Source: Gillisella vitis | GTDB lineage: Bacteria > Pseudomonadota > Alphaproteobacteria > Rhizobiales > Rhizobiaceae | Assembly (NCBI GenBank): GCA_009744235.1 | Contig: WPHV01000005.1 | Span: forward strand, 124,001-188,000 | Direction of reading: 5' to 3' | Length of the DNA: 64,000 nt | Shown: positions 18,526 through 28,261 of the stretch, one piece after another | Layout: the number at the start of each line of letters is the position of its first letter | Numbering within the stretch: position 1 is the stretch's first letter | Made by a program: the position numbers and the translations under genes | Notes under the pieces: model-generated | Databases searched by the model: none | Told to the model about the DNA's origin: nothing | What the model saw: only the letters and a program-made list of their open reading frames with translations

Positions 18526-19017
18526 GGGGCGCGCTTTCTATTCTCACTGCATTTGGGCGGCGGCGATTGCCACGCGCCATGTGAAAGCCGATACTCAGGT
18601 GGGAAACGTCACAAAGCCGCAAAAAAGGCATCCAAACCCATCGGGCGTGGATGTCACGATCCGGCTATTTGACGTCATCCTTGCCAAGACCTTTTCAGGC
18701 CCGGAGACCATCCCTGGCTTTCATTCGAGGCGAGTATTGCCGCAGTGGGTCTAAAAAAGTGTTACATCTGTACCGTGAATAAGCACATGTACACATTTGA
18801 CCGCCAATTCCGAACCGAGGGCCTGTGTAGATTTGACACGTGTCAAAACCACCTGTCCGAAAGTATGAGAGTGAGCCTTCCGCCCCTGTTCGAGCCTTGC
18901 CCAATTGCCGCAGTTTTCCTCTTATGGAACGCGCAAAGCGATGGCGGCGATCCTACGACCTAGCCTGACAAGGGCAAGAGACTTGCAAGTCGCAGCGGAA
19001 ACCGTCATTGACGGGGT
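18526..19017. other. Intergenic region between divergent genes
   Basis: 492 bp between a chemoreceptor (minus) and tlyA (plus). The only clear element is a perfect 16-bp palindrome at 18832-18847. The remainder shows no ORF or strong promoter. Confidence 0.5.
18832..18847. promoter_or_regulatory. Perfect palindrome TTTGACACGTGTCAAA, candidate operator
   Basis: A perfect 16-bp dyad with no spacer, of the size expected for a TetR- or MarR-type dimer site. It contains TTGACA and so may overlap a -35 element. No candidate regulator gene is adjacent. Confidence 0.5.
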
Positions 19018-19824
19018 ATGACCCAATCGCCAAACCCCCAATCGCCAAGCTCCCAATCGTCGGAACCCCAACGTCTCGACCAGTTGCTGGTTGCTCTCAA
19101 TCTGTTCGCCAGCCGCTCGCGCGCCCGCGACGCCGTGCAGCGTGGCGGCGTCAAGGTGAACGGCCGCACGGTGACCAAGCCGAGCCTGACCTTCTCCCCT
19201 GATGTGTCGATAGAAATCGACGATCCGGCCCAGGATTATGTGTCGCGCGCCGCGCTGAAGCTGGTGGCTGGTCTCGATCACTTCAAGCTCGACCCAAAGG
19301 ACCATGTCTGTCTTGACGTCGGTGCGTCCACCGGCGGCTTTACCGAAGTGCTGCTGCATCGCGGTGCCGCTCATGTGATTGCCATTGATGTCGGCCATGA
19401 ACAGTTTCATCCCCGGCTGGAAAGCGATCCCCGCACCACCAATATAGAAGGGCTGAATGCCCGCTATCTGGAGCCGGAGGATATCGGCAATCAGGAGTTT
19501 ACCTTCCTGGTCTCCGACGTCTCCTTCATTTCGTTGAAACTAGCGCTTGTGCCTGCTCTCGAAATGGCCGAGCCAGGCAGCCATTGCCTGCTGCTGGTCA
19601 AGCCGCAATTTGAGGCGGGCCGTGAGGCCATCAGCAAGGCGGGTCTCCTCAAGGAGCCGGAAACCGCGCCGCTGGTCGCCGCCGAGCTGGAACGCTGGTT
19701 AAGCGAAGACATGGGATGGACAAGCCTTGGCCTGATCCCCTCGCCGATTGCCGGTGGCGATGGCAATGTGGAATTCCTGCTGGCAGGGCGAAAGCCTGAA
19801 GAACAGCCTGAGGACGCAGAATGA
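19018..19824 (+). CDS. tlyA: TlyA-family rRNA 2'-O-methyltransferase
   Basis: A 268-residue protein with an N-terminal S4 RNA-binding domain (RLDQLLVALNLFASRSRARDAVQRGGVKVNG) and a C-terminal FtsJ-like methyltransferase. The SAM-binding stretch is CLDVGASTGGFTEVLL, and VSDVSFISL and LLVKPQFEAGRE supply the catalytic-tetrad region. The family methylates rRNA and was first named as a haemolysin. The first ~18 residues are a low-complexity tail of a repeated five-residue unit (QSPNP/QSPSS/QSSEP). The stop overlaps the start of the next gene by 4 bases. Confidence 0.9.
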   Translation: MTQSPNPQSPSSQSSEPQRLDQLLVALNLFASRSRARDAVQRGGVKVNGRTVTKPSLTFSPDVSIEIDDPAQDYVSRAALKLVAGLDHFKLDPKDHVCLDVGASTGGFTEVLLHRGAAHVIAIDVGHEQFHPRLESDPRTTNIEGLNARYLEPEDIGNQEFTFLVSDVSFISLKLALVPALEMAEPGSHCLLLVKPQFEAGREAISKAGLLKEPETAPLVAAELERWLSEDMGWTSLGLIPSPIAGGDGNVEFLLAGRKPEEQPEDAE

Positions 19825-21077
19825 GCACCGAAACCCTAACGATCAACAGCCTCGGCGCCCAGGGCGATGGCATTGCCAATGGTGCGGACGGCCCGGTCTA
19901 TGTGCCGTTTTCCCTGCCCGGCGAGCGGGTGGCCGTGGCCCGCGTCAAGGATCAGGGCACGATCATGTCGATTGCCTCGGCCTCGCCGGAGCGGATCGAG
20001 CCAGTCTGTCGGCATTTCGGCCCTGACGGGGTCGGCGGAACCTGCGGCGGCTGTTCGCTTCAGCACATGGAAAAATCCGCCTATAATGAATTCAAGCGTT
20101 CGACGCTGATCGCGGCGCTGAAATCCAAGGGCATCGAGACCGAGGTAAACCCTCTGGTCGAGGCCTTCCCCGGCGAACGGCGGCGGCTGGTGTTCACGGC
20201 CCGCAAACGCGAAAAGGGCCTGTTGATCGGCTTCAACCAGGCCGCATCCCGCCATATTGTCGAGTTGGAAGAATGTCCCGTCACATCCGCGGGCATTCTC
20301 GCCCGGCTGGATGACCTGCGCGCCATCGGAGCGGCGATTGCCACCGGATCGGATCATTTCCGCATGACGGTGACGGAAACCACCACCGGGCTGGACGTGT
20401 CGCTTGATGGCGTGCGGGGCGGCCTGCCGGACCGCGAGCGCCGGGCGATTACCGAAGTCGTGTTGAAAATGCGCGGCGTGGCCCGCGTTTCCGTCAATGG
20501 CGAAATTGTCATCGAGCCGCATAAGCCGATGCTGGATTTCGGCGGGGCGCTGGTCGCCATGCCGCCCGGCACCTTTACCCAGGCAACCCGCCAGGCCGAA
20601 GAGGCCATGACCGCCTTGGTCCTCGACCATGTCGGTAAGGCCAAGCGGGTGGCGGATCTGTTTTGCGGGATCGGCACATTTGCCCTGAGACTGGCCCGCC
20701 AGGCCCAGGTTCTTGCTGTCGAATCCGACGAAAAGGCGGTGAAGGCGCTGGATCTGGCCGCCCGCAACACCAAGGGCCTGAAGCCGATCAAGGCCGAAAA
20801 GCGCGACCTGTTTCGCCGCCCGCTGATGGTTTCGGAACTGAAGGGGCTGGACGCCGTGGTCTTCGACCCGCCACGGGCCGGAGCCGAGGAACAATGCGCG
20901 GAACTCGCTCGCTCGCAGGTGAAAACCATCGTCGCCGTCAGCTGCAATGCTTTGACGCTGGCCCGCGACCTGTCGATCCTGATGGCCGGCGGCTACCGCA
21001 TAACCGCCGTCACACCCATCGACCAATTCCTCTGGTCGCCGCATGTCGAAGTGGTGGTGGCGCTCACCAAGGGCTGA
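19821..21077 (+). CDS. RumA/TrmA-family RNA (uracil-5) methyltransferase
   Basis: This 418-residue enzyme is of the class that makes 5-methyluridine in 23S rRNA or tRNA. It begins with a TRAM-like domain (about residues 1-55). A [4Fe-4S]-type cysteine set follows: PVCRHF, GGTCGGCSL and EECPV. The methyltransferase domain shows DLFCGIGTFALRLA, VFDPPRAGAEEQ, and the catalytic cysteine in VSCNALTLARDL. Whether it modifies U747- or U1939-type sites cannot be decided from sequence. It forms an operon with tlyA. Confidence 0.9.
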   Translation: MSTETLTINSLGAQGDGIANGADGPVYVPFSLPGERVAVARVKDQGTIMSIASASPERIEPVCRHFGPDGVGGTCGGCSLQHMEKSAYNEFKRSTLIAALKSKGIETEVNPLVEAFPGERRRLVFTARKREKGLLIGFNQAASRHIVELEECPVTSAGILARLDDLRAIGAAIATGSDHFRMTVTETTTGLDVSLDGVRGGLPDRERRAITEVVLKMRGVARVSVNGEIVIEPHKPMLDFGGALVAMPPGTFTQATRQAEEAMTALVLDHVGKAKRVADLFCGIGTFALRLARQAQVLAVESDEKAVKALDLAARNTKGLKPIKAEKRDLFRRPLMVSELKGLDAVVFDPPRAGAEEQCAELARSQVKTIVAVSCNALTLARDLSILMAGGYRITAVTPIDQFLWSPHVEVVVALTKG

Positions 21078-21097
21078 CGGTCTTCATCCGATGATGA

Positions 21098-21424
21098 TCA
21101 ATACTGCCGCAGCTTGCCGCTACCAACCGCGTTGGCGCAGCGGCAGCTCTCCCCGACCCGGCCCGGACTGGCCGGGCAAGAATACCGCCCCGCACCCGCA
21201 TCGCTGGCCGGTGGCTTGATAATGCAGACATAGCGCGGCGGACGGACATTACCGCCCTGCTGGGGGCCGCCCTGCTGTGGAATGTTGCGGTTGATCGTAT
21301 CCGGCTGTGCCTGGGCAAGCTGGAGGAGAGGTACCCTGGTAGAGGGTTCAGTGCCGGGTCGGTCTGCGGCATGAGCCGCTGGCGCCGCAGCGATCATCGC
21401 TATGGCAATCAATAAGCCTCGCAT
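21098..21424 (-). CDS. Small exported hypothetical protein
   Basis: A 108-residue protein with a clear Sec signal peptide (MRGLLIAIAMIAAAPAAHA, cleaved after AHA). The mature part is Gln/Gly/Pro-rich with several cysteines (YVCIIKPP, GRYSCPASPGRVGESCRC). The start was chosen at ATG 21424, preceded by GGGAGGGAAAG; a longer frame reaches 21616 but its extension is implausible. Presumably periplasmic, function unknown. It converges with the RumA-type gene, 20 bp apart. Confidence 0.72.
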   Translation of the reverse strand: MRGLLIAIAMIAAAPAAHAADRPGTEPSTRVPLLQLAQAQPDTINRNIPQQGGPQQGGNVRPPRYVCIIKPPASDAGAGRYSCPASPGRVGESCRCANAVGSGKLRQY

Positions 21425-21949
21425 CTTTCCCTCCCGAATAGACAGGCCGCAAAACAGTGGAAACAGGCTTCCCCAAAAAAACTCTAGCAGAAACCTATGA
21501 ATATCCACTGAACAACACGATGGCTTGCGGCTATACAAACAAAACAAGAGCATCCTCTCCTGAAAACATAAAACGAAGACTATATTTAAATAATAATTTA
21601 AAAAATCTAAAATCAACTGTAAATAGAAGATCTTAATGGACTTCCGTTTAAATATTCATTGGAATGTCATATTCGATTAAGGAATTTTTATATCCTTCAC
21701 GACAGTTTCGAGATCAATTTGACACGCTGACATTGCCAATCAGTCAGGGCTTATGATGGCGTGGATTTATGTAGCGCCGGACCGCATAGTGGAAACCGGT
21801 TTTCGAAACAGCCGATGCTGAAACGACCGCGAGAGCACAGTGCCGATTCGGTGTTTCGCATCATGCTATAAACTCAATTTAAACTGCCGACCGCGTGGGG
21901 CGCTGGGGTGTCTTCACATGCGCAGTTTCGGTGTCAGGATATATTTCAT
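21425..21949. other. AT-rich intergenic region
   Basis: 525 bp between divergent genes. The centre (about 21550-21720) is AT-rich and likely carries promoters. A degenerate relative of the GCATCGGACC palindrome lies at about 21776-21826. No ORF is credible. Confidence 0.5.
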
Positions 21950-24037
21950 ATGGCCAGAAATTTGAACCTGATGTCCAAGATTCTGATCGCTGCATGTGCG
22001 GCTGTTGTCTTGGTCCTCTGTGGATTTTCGCTCTATATTGATAATCTTCAGCGCTCGACCATTGGCAAGACTGTGGCGGAGGAAATCAATTCTTCCGGCC
22101 TGCAAGCATCAGAAAGCATTGCCAATTGGCTGAATGCCCGCGTGATGCTGACGGAATTCGCTGGCCAGGCTGCTGGCAAGATCGGCACGCCAGAGGGAAT
22201 TTTGACCGAATTTGACAATCCGGTGCTGCTGCGCGAATTCATGTCCACCTATGTCGGCCATCAGGCGGATGGCAAGTTTACCTCGGTTCCGTTCCAGCCT
22301 CTGCCGGAAGGCTATGATCCCCGCATTCGTCCCTGGTATCAAGGCGCGGTCAAGGCCAATAAGGTCGTGCTGACAGAGCCATATACCGACGCATCGACCG
22401 GTCAGTTGATCCTAAGTGCGGCGGTGCCGGTAAAAAGAGAGAGCCAATTATATGGCGTCGCTGCCAGCGATTTCTCCTTGAAAACACTGGTTGGCCTGAT
22501 CAAGGCCGTTGATATTGGCGGCAAGGGTTCGGCTTTCCTCGTCAACGGCAATGGCACGATTCTGGTTCATCCGGATCAGGCACTGGTGACAAAAACGCTT
22601 TCGGATGTCTTTCCGGCTGAAACACCGAAAATCGGTGGTGGCTTGGTGGAAAGCCAGTTCGCCGGTAAGCCGGTGCTGGTCAACTTCATGCCGATCAAGG
22701 GCCTGCCGGTCGATGGCTGGTATCTGGCGCTGGTGGTGGATGAGGCAAAGGCCTATGCCGCGATTGGCGAGTTCCGTCTTGCCGCGGTCATTGCCACGGT
22801 GATTGGCGTGATCGCCATGGTCGGCATTCTCGCACTGGTGCTCTCGACCCTGGTGGTGCGTCCTGTGGTGCAGATGACCACGGCGATGAGCAAGCTGGCC
22901 GGCGGCGACGTGTCCGCCGCCATTCCCGGCGTGCAGCGCGGCGATGAGATCGGCCAGATGGGTGCGGCGGTCGCTGTCTTCCGTGACAACGCTATCGAGC
23001 GGGTTCGTCTGGAACACGAGGCCGACTCCACCCGCACGATGAGTGAACAGGAACGGCGCGACCGCGAAGCCGTAAAGGCACGTGAAGCAGAACAGGTGTC
23101 ATTTGCGGTACATGCGCTGGCCGATGGACTTGGCAGGCTTGCCGATGGTGATCTGGCCCATAGTATCGAGACACCTTTTGCCGGTGATCTTGAGCGGCTG
23201 CGCTTCGACTTCAACGCAGCAGTGGCAAAGCTGCACGACGCCATGGCTGCCGTTGGCCAAAACGCCAGACAGATTGATGGCGGTGCCATGGAAATCCGCG
23301 CCTCGGCTGATAATCTTGCACGCCGTACAGAACAGCAGGCCGCCTCGGTTGAGCAAACCGCAGCGGCACTGGAAGAGGTGACGACAACGGTGCGAGACAG
23401 CGCCCACCGCGCCGAAGAGGTGGGCCAGATCGTGACCCGCGCCCGCAGCGGGGCGGAAAAATCCGGCGAAATTGTCCAGAATGCTGTTAATGCCATGGAA
23501 GCCATAGAGACATCCGCCAACCAGATTTCCAACATTATCGGGGTGATTGACGAAATCGCCTTCCAGACCAATCTTCTCGCTCTCAACGCGGGCGTGGAAG
23601 CAGCCCGCGCCGGTGAGGCTGGCAAGGGATTTGCCGTTGTCGCCCAGGAAGTGCGCGAATTGGCCCAACGTTCGGCAACAGCTGCCAAGGAAATCAAGCA
23701 ATTGATCCGGGTATCGGGCGAGCAGGTGGCAAACGGCGTATCGCTGGTAAGCCAGACCGGTGAGGCCCTTGACGGCATTATCAATGAGGTTCAGGAAATC
23801 AACAAGCATATCAATGCTATTGTTGTCGCCTCCCGCGAACAGTCACAGGGATTGCAGGAAATCAATGCCGCTGTGAATGTCATGGATCAAGGCACGCAAC
23901 AAAATGCCGCCATGGTCGAAGAGCAAACAGCGGCAAGCCATGGACTGGCGCAGGAAGCGGCCGCTCTGACTGAATTGCTGGCGCAATTCAGACTGGCCAG
24001 AGACGCGGCAAACCTTACGCAACGGCGCGCCGCCTGA
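21950..24037 (+). CDS. Methyl-accepting chemotaxis protein with dCache amino-acid-binding sensor
   Basis: A 695-residue chemoreceptor with a first membrane segment at about residues 10-30, a large periplasmic double-Cache domain to about 275, a second segment near 278-302, HAMP, and a signalling domain with [24 protein letters not shown]. The sensor carries all seven positions of the known dCache amino-acid motif with exact spacing: Y122, R127, W129, Y130, Y145, D147 and D174. Amino acids are therefore the predicted ligands. ATG 21950 is used; a GTG at 21908 adds 14 residues. It has no CheR pentapeptide at the C-terminus. Confidence 0.93.
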   Translation: MARNLNLMSKILIAACAAVVLVLCGFSLYIDNLQRSTIGKTVAEEINSSGLQASESIANWLNARVMLTEFAGQAAGKIGTPEGILTEFDNPVLLREFMSTYVGHQADGKFTSVPFQPLPEGYDPRIRPWYQGAVKANKVVLTEPYTDASTGQLILSAAVPVKRESQLYGVAASDFSLKTLVGLIKAVDIGGKGSAFLVNGNGTILVHPDQALVTKTLSDVFPAETPKIGGGLVESQFAGKPVLVNFMPIKGLPVDGWYLALVVDEAKAYAAIGEFRLAAVIATVIGVIAMVGILALVLSTLVVRPVVQMTTAMSKLAGGDVSAAIPGVQRGDEIGQMGAAVAVFRDNAIERVRLEHEADSTRTMSEQERRDREAVKAREAEQVSFAVHALADGLGRLADGDLAHSIETPFAGDLERLRFDFNAAVAKLHDAMAAVGQNARQIDGGAMEIRASADNLARRTEQQAASVEQTAAALEEVTTTVRDSAHRAEEVGQIVTRARSGAEKSGEIVQNAVNAMEAIETSANQISNIIGVIDEIAFQTNLLALNAGVEAARAGEAGKGFAVVAQEVRELAQRSATAAKEIKQLIRVSGEQVANGVSLVSQTGEALDGIINEVQEINKHINAIVVASREQSQGLQEINAAVNVMDQGTQQNAAMVEEQTAASHGLAQEAAALTELLAQFRLARDAANLTQRRAA

Positions 24038-24046
24038 CGGGTCTTG

Positions 24047-24077
24047 TACGAAGAGTCATTTAAAATGACGCTTCGTA
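24047..24077 (+). terminator. Hairpin after chemoreceptor gene, possible terminator
   Basis: TACGAAGAGTCATT and AATGACGCTTCGTA pair with one mismatch over about 14 bp. The T tract is poor (TTCCTC). It resembles the glyS hairpin at 58380-58414 in its GAGTCATT core. Confidence 0.5.
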
Positions 24078-24116
24078 TTCCTCACAGTCCATGACACAAA
24101 CGTTTTGATAGACCGC

Positions 24117-24274
24117 GTGCCCCCTCACCCCCCTGCCGGGACCTTCTCCTCACAGGCGTGAAGAGATACAAGGCAACGTTCTGTTATTTCGCCGTTAATT
24201 TGCGGTTCAGTGCAATCAGCATGGTCTCTTCTCCCAAGCGGGGAGAAGGTGGCGGCAGCCGGATGAGGGGGTGG
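24117..24274. repeat. Long inverted-repeat element, CCCCCTCA family
   Basis: The left end CCCCCTCACCCCCCTGCC and the complement of the right end, CCCCCTCATCCGGCTGCC, match over about 45 bases, enclosing about 60 bases of spacer. The same end sequences and GGGGAGAAGGTGG core occur inside glyS at 58847-58987. Confidence 0.75.
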
Positions 24275-24393
24275 CGAAGCCCTGAAATGTTTGCGTCGCC
24301 TACTGTGCATATTCCTTGTGAAAATATCTCAAGCCTTTGATGCATTTTAGATATTTTGATTTTTCAAAGTCAAGGATACGCATCTATCTGCCT

Positions 24394-24430
24394 AGAGTCT
24401 GTCAGGTTCCACTTTTCCCTGACAAACTCT
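24394..24430. repeat. AGTCTGTCAGG palindrome, copy 1
   Basis: AGAGTCTGTCAGG and CCTGACAAACTCT pair with one mismatch across an 11-base loop. It shares its core with the palindrome at 34886-34928. Confidence 0.6.
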
Positions 24431-24461
24431 CGGTACCATGCTTATGCGATAGGCACTGCAA

Positions 24462-25220
24462 TCACTTCCTGGCCAGAAATGCCTCGAACGCTGCACGGGC
24501 CTCGGCGCTTTTCAGTTGGGCTGCAAAATGCGCAAGTTCTTCATCCAGCCGGGCCAGAACCAGGCTGCGATCACCGCGCAGCAGATCCCGGGCGATTTTC
24601 AGGGCCTGGGGTGGCTTTTTGGCAAGGTTTGCGGCGAGCGCCAGGGTTTCGCGCTCGACCGCATCTGGCTCGACCACTTTCCAGATCAGCCCGGCTGCAC
24701 GGGCCTCTTCCGCCGAGAACCCCTCGCCTAACGCCAGAAGTGCGAAGGCGCGCTGGTGGCCCATGGCAAGCGGTGCCAGCAGGCTGGAGGCCGCTTCCGG
24801 CACCAGTGCCAGATCGACGAACGGCGTCTTGAACAGGCTGCGGCTGGAGGCAATCGTTAGATCGCAATGCATGTTAAGGGTCGTGCCGATGCCGATCGCC
24901 AGGCCATCGACGCCTGATACCAGCGGCTTTTCCGCCGCCACCAAGGCCCGCAGCACGAGAGCTGCCGCTGGAAGTTTGCTGCCGTCAGACAGGGCATAGG
25001 CGAGGAAATCCCCCATGTCATTGCCTGCGGTAAAACAACCTTCGGTGCCAAGGAATGCGACGGCACGCACCGTGTCATCGGCCTGCGCCTCATTCAGGGC
25101 GGCGGTGATGCGGTGATACATCGCCTCGGTAATCGCATTCTTCTTATCCGGCCGATTGAAGCGGATAACCAGCACGCCGGGATGGGTTTCGGGCCGCTCG
25201 ACAAGGATATGCTCGCTCAT
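24462..25220 (-). CDS. Enoyl-CoA hydratase/isomerase family protein
   Basis: A 252-residue crotonase-fold enzyme. The oxyanion-hole segments are TEGCFTAGNDMGDF and GVDGLAIGIGTTLNMHCDLTIAS. LVPEAASSLLAP carries the position of the second catalytic glutamate, and GEGFSAEEARAAGLIWKVV is the usual C-terminal signature. It lies 3 bp after the acyl-CoA dehydrogenase gene, so the pair forms a short beta-oxidation-like operon. The exact acyl-CoA is unknown. Confidence 0.88.
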   Translation of the reverse strand: MSEHILVERPETHPGVLVIRFNRPDKKNAITEAMYHRITAALNEAQADDTVRAVAFLGTEGCFTAGNDMGDFLAYALSDGSKLPAAALVLRALVAAEKPLVSGVDGLAIGIGTTLNMHCDLTIASSRSLFKTPFVDLALVPEAASSLLAPLAMGHQRAFALLALGEGFSAEEARAAGLIWKVVEPDAVERETLALAANLAKKPPQALKIARDLLRGDRSLVLARLDEELAHFAAQLKSAEARAAFEAFLARK

Positions 25221-25223
25221 GAT

Positions 25224-26999
25224 TTAGGCCTCCAGCACGGTGCGGGCAGCAGCAAGGCTAGCCCCGCCGCCGACCACCGCCTGTTTCAGGCCCGAACTTT
25301 CCGCCAAGAGGTTTTCCGCTACAAACCGGCAAAGCGCCACGCGCTTACCATCTTCCACCTGCGCCAAGCCCCCCTTGGCCAGATAGGCACCGGTCAGGGT
25401 CAAGCCGAACAGCCGCTGATAGGGTGTTGCGCCAGCAAGGGCTTCGGCTTGCGCGCCCTCGCCTAGCCGGGCCAGCAGGTATTCCGTCGCATCTTCGAGA
25501 TCGCGGATCGCGGCCAGCAGCCGGGTCGCCGTTTCGCCGAAGCCGGGCCGGTTGCTGGCATCGACAGCCACGGCAAGGGCTTTCAACTCGCTGAGGAAGC
25601 CACGCACATGCGCACCCTCGGCCAGCGGCAGCTTGCGCACCACGAGATCGATCGCCTGGATACCGTTGGTGCCTTCATAGATCGGCGCAATGCGGGCGTC
25701 ACGCAGCAGGCGGGCAGCGCCCGTCTCTTCGATAAAGCCCATGCCGCCATGCACCTGAATGCCCATGGAGGCGACATCGACGCCGATGTCGGTGGCAAAG
25801 CTCTTGGCAATCGGCGTTAAAAACGCGGCACGCGCCTGCCAGTGGCGGGCCTCATCGCCTTCGCTATGGTGGCTCATGTCGATGGCATGGGCGCAGGAAT
25901 AGCAGATCGCCCGCGCCCCTTGGGTCAACGCCTTCATGGTCAAAAGCGTGCGGGCGACATCCGGATGCTCGATGATCGGGCTCATGCCCGCACCGGTCCA
26001 GCCGGGGGCCTTGCCTTGGGTGCGCTCCCGCGCATAGGCGGTGGCAAGCTGGGTGGCAGCTTCGGCAATCGCCACGCCCTGCATGCCGACGGCCAGCCGC
26101 GCATTGTTCATCATCGTGAACATGCAGACGAGGCCCTTGTTTTCCTCGCCGATCACGTAGCCAATCGCGCCCGGATCATCGCCAAACCGGCCATCGCCAA
26201 AAATCATCGTGCAGGTGGGAGAGCCGTGAATGCCCAGCTTATGCTCCAGCGAATGGCAAAACAGGTCATTGCGCGCGCCAAGCGAGCCATCGTCATTCAC
26301 CAGGAATTTCGGCACCAGAAACAGCGAGATGCCGCGTGTACCCGCAGGCGCATCGGGAAGCCGTGCCAGAACCAGGTGGATGATATTGTCTGTGGCGTCG
26401 TGTTCACCCCAGGTGATGTAAATCTTCTGACCGAAAATCCGATAGGTGCCATCGTTTTGGCGCTCGGCGCGGGTTTTCATCACACCCAGATCAGAGCCTG
26501 CATGGGGCTCGGTGAGATTCATGCTGGCCATCCATTCACCGGAGACCATTCTGTGCAGGAATTTTTCCTTCAGTGCCTCGCTGCCATGGGCGGTCAATGC
26601 CTCTGAAGCACCCATGGTCAGAACTGGCCCCAGTGCAAAGCCCATCGAGCCAGCATTCCACATTTCCAGCGCCGCAACGTTGAGCAGATGCGGCAGGCCT
26701 TGTCCGCCATAGCGTTCCTCGGCCACCAGCCCGTTCCAACCACCTTCAGCCCAGCGGCGATAGAGATCGGCCCAGCCATCCGGCAATTGTACCTTGCCAT
26801 CCACCAGTTTCGCGCCCTGCCGGTCGCCATTTGCGGCCAGCGGTGCGATCTCATTGGCAGCAAACCGACCAGCCTCCTCCAGAATGGCATCGGTCAAATC
26901 CTCGGAAAGATCGCCAAACCGGCCCTCTTCCAACGCCTGCGCCATGCCAGCAACCTGTTTCAGGGTAAAGGCAATTTCCTCCACGGGGGCCTTGTACAT
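25224..26999 (-). CDS. Acyl-CoA dehydrogenase (DmdC-like, long form)
   Basis: This 591-residue FAD enzyme is of the longer acyl-CoA dehydrogenase class that includes 3-methylmercaptopropionyl-CoA dehydrogenase (DmdC). The N-terminal domain starts MYKAPVEEIAFTLKQV. The middle domain has MNLTEPHAGSDLG and KIYITWGEHD, and the C-terminal part QVHGGMGFIEETGAARLLRDARIAPIYEGTNGIQA carries the catalytic Glu region. An extra C-terminal domain of about 120 residues is typical of the class. ATG 26999 was chosen over 27017 to give the family N-terminus. Whether it acts on sulfur compounds or ordinary acyl-CoA cannot be told. Confidence 0.9.
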   Translation of the reverse strand: MYKAPVEEIAFTLKQVAGMAQALEEGRFGDLSEDLTDAILEEAGRFAANEIAPLAANGDRQGAKLVDGKVQLPDGWADLYRRWAEGGWNGLVAEERYGGQGLPHLLNVAALEMWNAGSMGFALGPVLTMGASEALTAHGSEALKEKFLHRMVSGEWMASMNLTEPHAGSDLGVMKTRAERQNDGTYRIFGQKIYITWGEHDATDNIIHLVLARLPDAPAGTRGISLFLVPKFLVNDDGSLGARNDLFCHSLEHKLGIHGSPTCTMIFGDGRFGDDPGAIGYVIGEENKGLVCMFTMMNNARLAVGMQGVAIAEAATQLATAYARERTQGKAPGWTGAGMSPIIEHPDVARTLLTMKALTQGARAICYSCAHAIDMSHHSEGDEARHWQARAAFLTPIAKSFATDIGVDVASMGIQVHGGMGFIEETGAARLLRDARIAPIYEGTNGIQAIDLVVRKLPLAEGAHVRGFLSELKALAVAVDASNRPGFGETATRLLAAIRDLEDATEYLLARLGEGAQAEALAGATPYQRLFGLTLTGAYLAKGGLAQVEDGKRVALCRFVAENLLAESSGLKQAVVGGGASLAAARTVLEA

Positions 27000-27209
27000 C
27001 GCATTCTCCTCCGCCAAATCCCGGCTTGCAGCGGGCCACTCCCGACCCGGACAGTTCCTGACACTCCAGCTAATTGATTTTTACGTAAACGTCAATAAAT
27101 CGCAAGCTCATTCGGGCATTCCCGCCAGTTGATCCGGGCGTCACAATCGGAGCATATAGGGTAGGCCGCAAGCCTTGGAATAACCGCGACGCGAGGAAGT
27201 TCAATACCC

Positions 27210-28205
27210 ATGCTGACAGCGACCACCCCCATTCCCGGCTTAGTATGGGCCTATCATATCGACGCCCGCCATCAGAGTGCCATCCGCCTGCCGATGGATG
27301 CGACACTGACGGGCCTGATGCCGGAACAGGGGTTTCTCTGGCTGCACCTCAATCTTGCCGATGTGCGGGTACCCGGCTTTATCGAACAGTTTCCGGGCCT
27401 GAGCGAAGCCGCTCGCGCCGCGCTGATCAATCATGAACATCACGCAGCACTCTCCGTGGACGAGCAGCTGATCTATGGGACGCTGGTGGATTTTCAGCGC
27501 GAATTTGCCGCCGCCACCCGTGACATCGGCTGGCTGCATTTTGCGCTGTCCGACCGGTTCATCATCACCACACGGCTGCAACCGATCCGCTCGGTGGATA
27601 TTTTGCGCGGTGCTATCGAGAAAAATCCGGCGAAATTCGCCTCGCCCATGCAGGTCTATGAAGTGCTGGTGGCGGAGTTTCAGCGCGGCATCATGGCGCT
27701 GGTGCTGGAACTGATGGAAGAGATCAACCGCATTGAGGATGTCGTCTATGATGAGGACATGCGCGACGAGCGCACCCAGCTTGCACCGCTGCGCCGGGTG
27801 ATCGTGCGGCTGCATCGGCATTTGCGCGGCATGCTCAGCATGATGCGGCGCGCCAATGCCGTAGACGAGGACGAAATGCCCGCCGGTTTCGAAGATGTGG
27901 CAAGCCGCCTGACCAACCGGCTGGAAGCCGCCGACCACGATGTCTACGCGCTGCATGAGCGCGCCCGGTTGCTGCATGAAGAGATCGACAGCAAGCTCTC
28001 CTCCGAGACCAACCGGCATCTCTACATCCTGTCGCTGATGACGGCCTTCCTCTTGCCGCCATCGCTGGTGACAGGCTTTTTCGGAATGAACACCTCGCAT
28101 CTGCCCTTTACCAGCGGACCGGAAGGATCGGCCTATGCGATTGCCTTCATCCTCGGGTCGATCTTTCTCGCCTGGTTTATTCTAAGGCGTGCCAGAATTC
28201 TCTGA
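27210..28205 (+). CDS. zntB: CorA-family transporter, ZntB-like
   Basis: A 331-residue protein with a large cytoplasmic N-terminal domain and two membrane helices at the end (LYILSLMTAFLLPPSLVTGFFG and AIAFILGSIFLAWFILR). The loop between them begins with GMN, the CorA/ZntB selectivity motif, and continues TSHLPFTSGPEGSA, closer to ZntB than CorA. Likely zinc, or other divalent cation, transport at the inner membrane. The assignment to zinc is by similarity only. Confidence 0.85.
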   Translation: MLTATTPIPGLVWAYHIDARHQSAIRLPMDATLTGLMPEQGFLWLHLNLADVRVPGFIEQFPGLSEAARAALINHEHHAALSVDEQLIYGTLVDFQREFAAATRDIGWLHFALSDRFIITTRLQPIRSVDILRGAIEKNPAKFASPMQVYEVLVAEFQRGIMALVLELMEEINRIEDVVYDEDMRDERTQLAPLRRVIVRLHRHLRGMLSMMRRANAVDEDEMPAGFEDVASRLTNRLEAADHDVYALHERARLLHEEIDSKLSSETNRHLYILSLMTAFLLPPSLVTGFFGMNTSHLPFTSGPEGSAYAIAFILGSIFLAWFILRRARIL

Positions 28206-28211
28206 AAACGC

Positions 28212-28244
28212 AAAACGCCCGGCGCAACCAGCACCGGGCGTTTT
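28212..28244. terminator. Bidirectional terminator
   Basis: AAAACGCCCGG (28212-28222) pairs perfectly with CCGGGCGTTTT (28234-28244) across an 11-base loop. It lies between convergent zntB and the BA14K gene. Confidence 0.9.
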
Positions 28245-28261
28245 ATCAGTGAAGAATTCGC

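Larger units (their letters stand above)
24038..24461. other. Intergenic region with three inverted-repeat elements
   Basis: 424 bp between convergent genes. It holds a hairpin after the chemoreceptor (24047-24077), a long CCCCCTCA repeat (24117-24274) and an AGTCTGTCAGG palindrome (24394-24430). No gene was seen. Confidence 0.6.
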
